37,800 bases of DNA, taken from Bacillus sp. (in: firmicutes). GTDB taxonomy: Bacteria > Bacillota > Bacilli > Bacillales > Cytobacillaceae. Both the position numbers and the translations under genes were made by a program. Of the stretch, positions 37,768 through 37,800 are shown piece after piece (the first letter of the stretch is position 1; every line of letters starts with the position of its first letter). The notes beneath the pieces are model-generated. The model had not been told where the DNA came from and made no database searches. It saw only the letters and a list, made by a program, of their open reading frames with translations. The stretch is taken from NCBI GenBank assembly GCA_011524525.1, contig WTKE01000090.1, positions 1 through 37,800 on the forward strand. Reading direction: 5' to 3'.

Positions 37768-37800
37768 ACTTATGCATTCATTTCCGGCTATTCAAACGGC
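37768..37800. other. attR: attR: prophage right end, P arm plus core
   Basis: ACTTATGCATTCAT (37768-37781) is the P arm, the exact inverted copy of 14-27. CAAACGGC (37793-37800) is the core shared with 1-8. The integrase stop codon is 7 bp upstream, the usual position of attP next to int. Confidence 0.8.

Noticed and set aside
1-37800. tRNA genes, rRNA and insertion sequences
   Set aside because: No cloverleaf-like sequence with a CCA-ready acceptor stem was noticed near att or elsewhere, and no transposase-like ORF or terminal inverted repeats were found.

Overview
This window looks like one complete, intact temperate siphovirus prophage of a low-GC Bacillaceae host (Bacillus/Oceanobacillus-like). 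The evidence is AT-rich sequence, AGGAGG-type ribosome binding sites, sigma-A promoters, Bacillus-type LexA boxes, and YolD-like and GH24-LysM proteins. The window ends coincide with the prophage ends. The same 8 bp (CAAACGGC) is at 1-8 and 37793-37800. Joining the two ends rebuilds a 52-bp attP with perfect 14-bp inverted arms, directly behind the large serine integrase gene.

Layout, left to right. (1) 1-4057, attL side: an accessory region with genes on both strands. It holds a zinc-ribbon membrane protein, two ribbon-helix-helix (RHH) DNA-binding proteins with palindromic operators, a zinc-ribbon/PH-like protein, a divergent SOS module (two YolD-like proteins, a WYL-like protein and a 118-aa unknown around two LexA boxes), a frameshifted small gene, a 31-aa peptide with three DPGGG repeats, and a two-gene operon of unknown function. 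(2) 4138-8382 (minus): lysis genes (GH24-LysM endolysin, a 26-aa peptide, holin, XhlA-like protein) and a beta-helix tailspike. (3) 8385-23587 (minus): tail (Tal, Dit, tape measure, frameshifted chaperone pair, tail tube, terminator), head-tail connectors, major capsid protein, DUF4355 scaffold, SPP1 gp7-like minor head protein, SPP1 gp6-like portal, TerL and TerS. (4) 23655-26653 (minus): small genes, a RinA/ArpU-like late regulator, RusA resolvase and a MazG-like enzyme. (5) 26714-26988: an AT-rich, repeat-dense segment that is a good candidate replication origin. (6) 26988-34336 (minus): primase-helicase, SF2 helicase, DUF669 ssDNA-binding-like protein, Sak4-like RecA-fold ATPase and SbcC/Rad50-like ATPase. 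(7) 34410-35566 (minus): small early genes ending at Cro. (8) 35567-37800 (plus): CI-like S24 repressor, a terminator, the serine integrase and attR.

How it works together: CI and Cro are divergently transcribed from two well-formed sigma-A promoters. Operators of the form GTCGCC(T)N4-5GTTGAC overlap those promoters, and a third copy lies at the end of cro. The leftward promoter can feed the replication/recombination genes and then the late regulator, which probably turns on the packaging, head, tail and lysis genes. Several intrinsic terminators lie inside that leftward transcription unit, so late expression needs either promoters behind each one or antitermination. About fifteen small genes of 26-57 codons could be read directly from start codon, ribosome binding site and overlap with their neighbours.

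The parts most likely to repay further work are the attL-side accessory region (DPGGG peptide, 3298-4057 operon, RHH pair), the iteron-like origin, the unusual -1 slip site in the tail chaperone, and the two frameshifted small genes.
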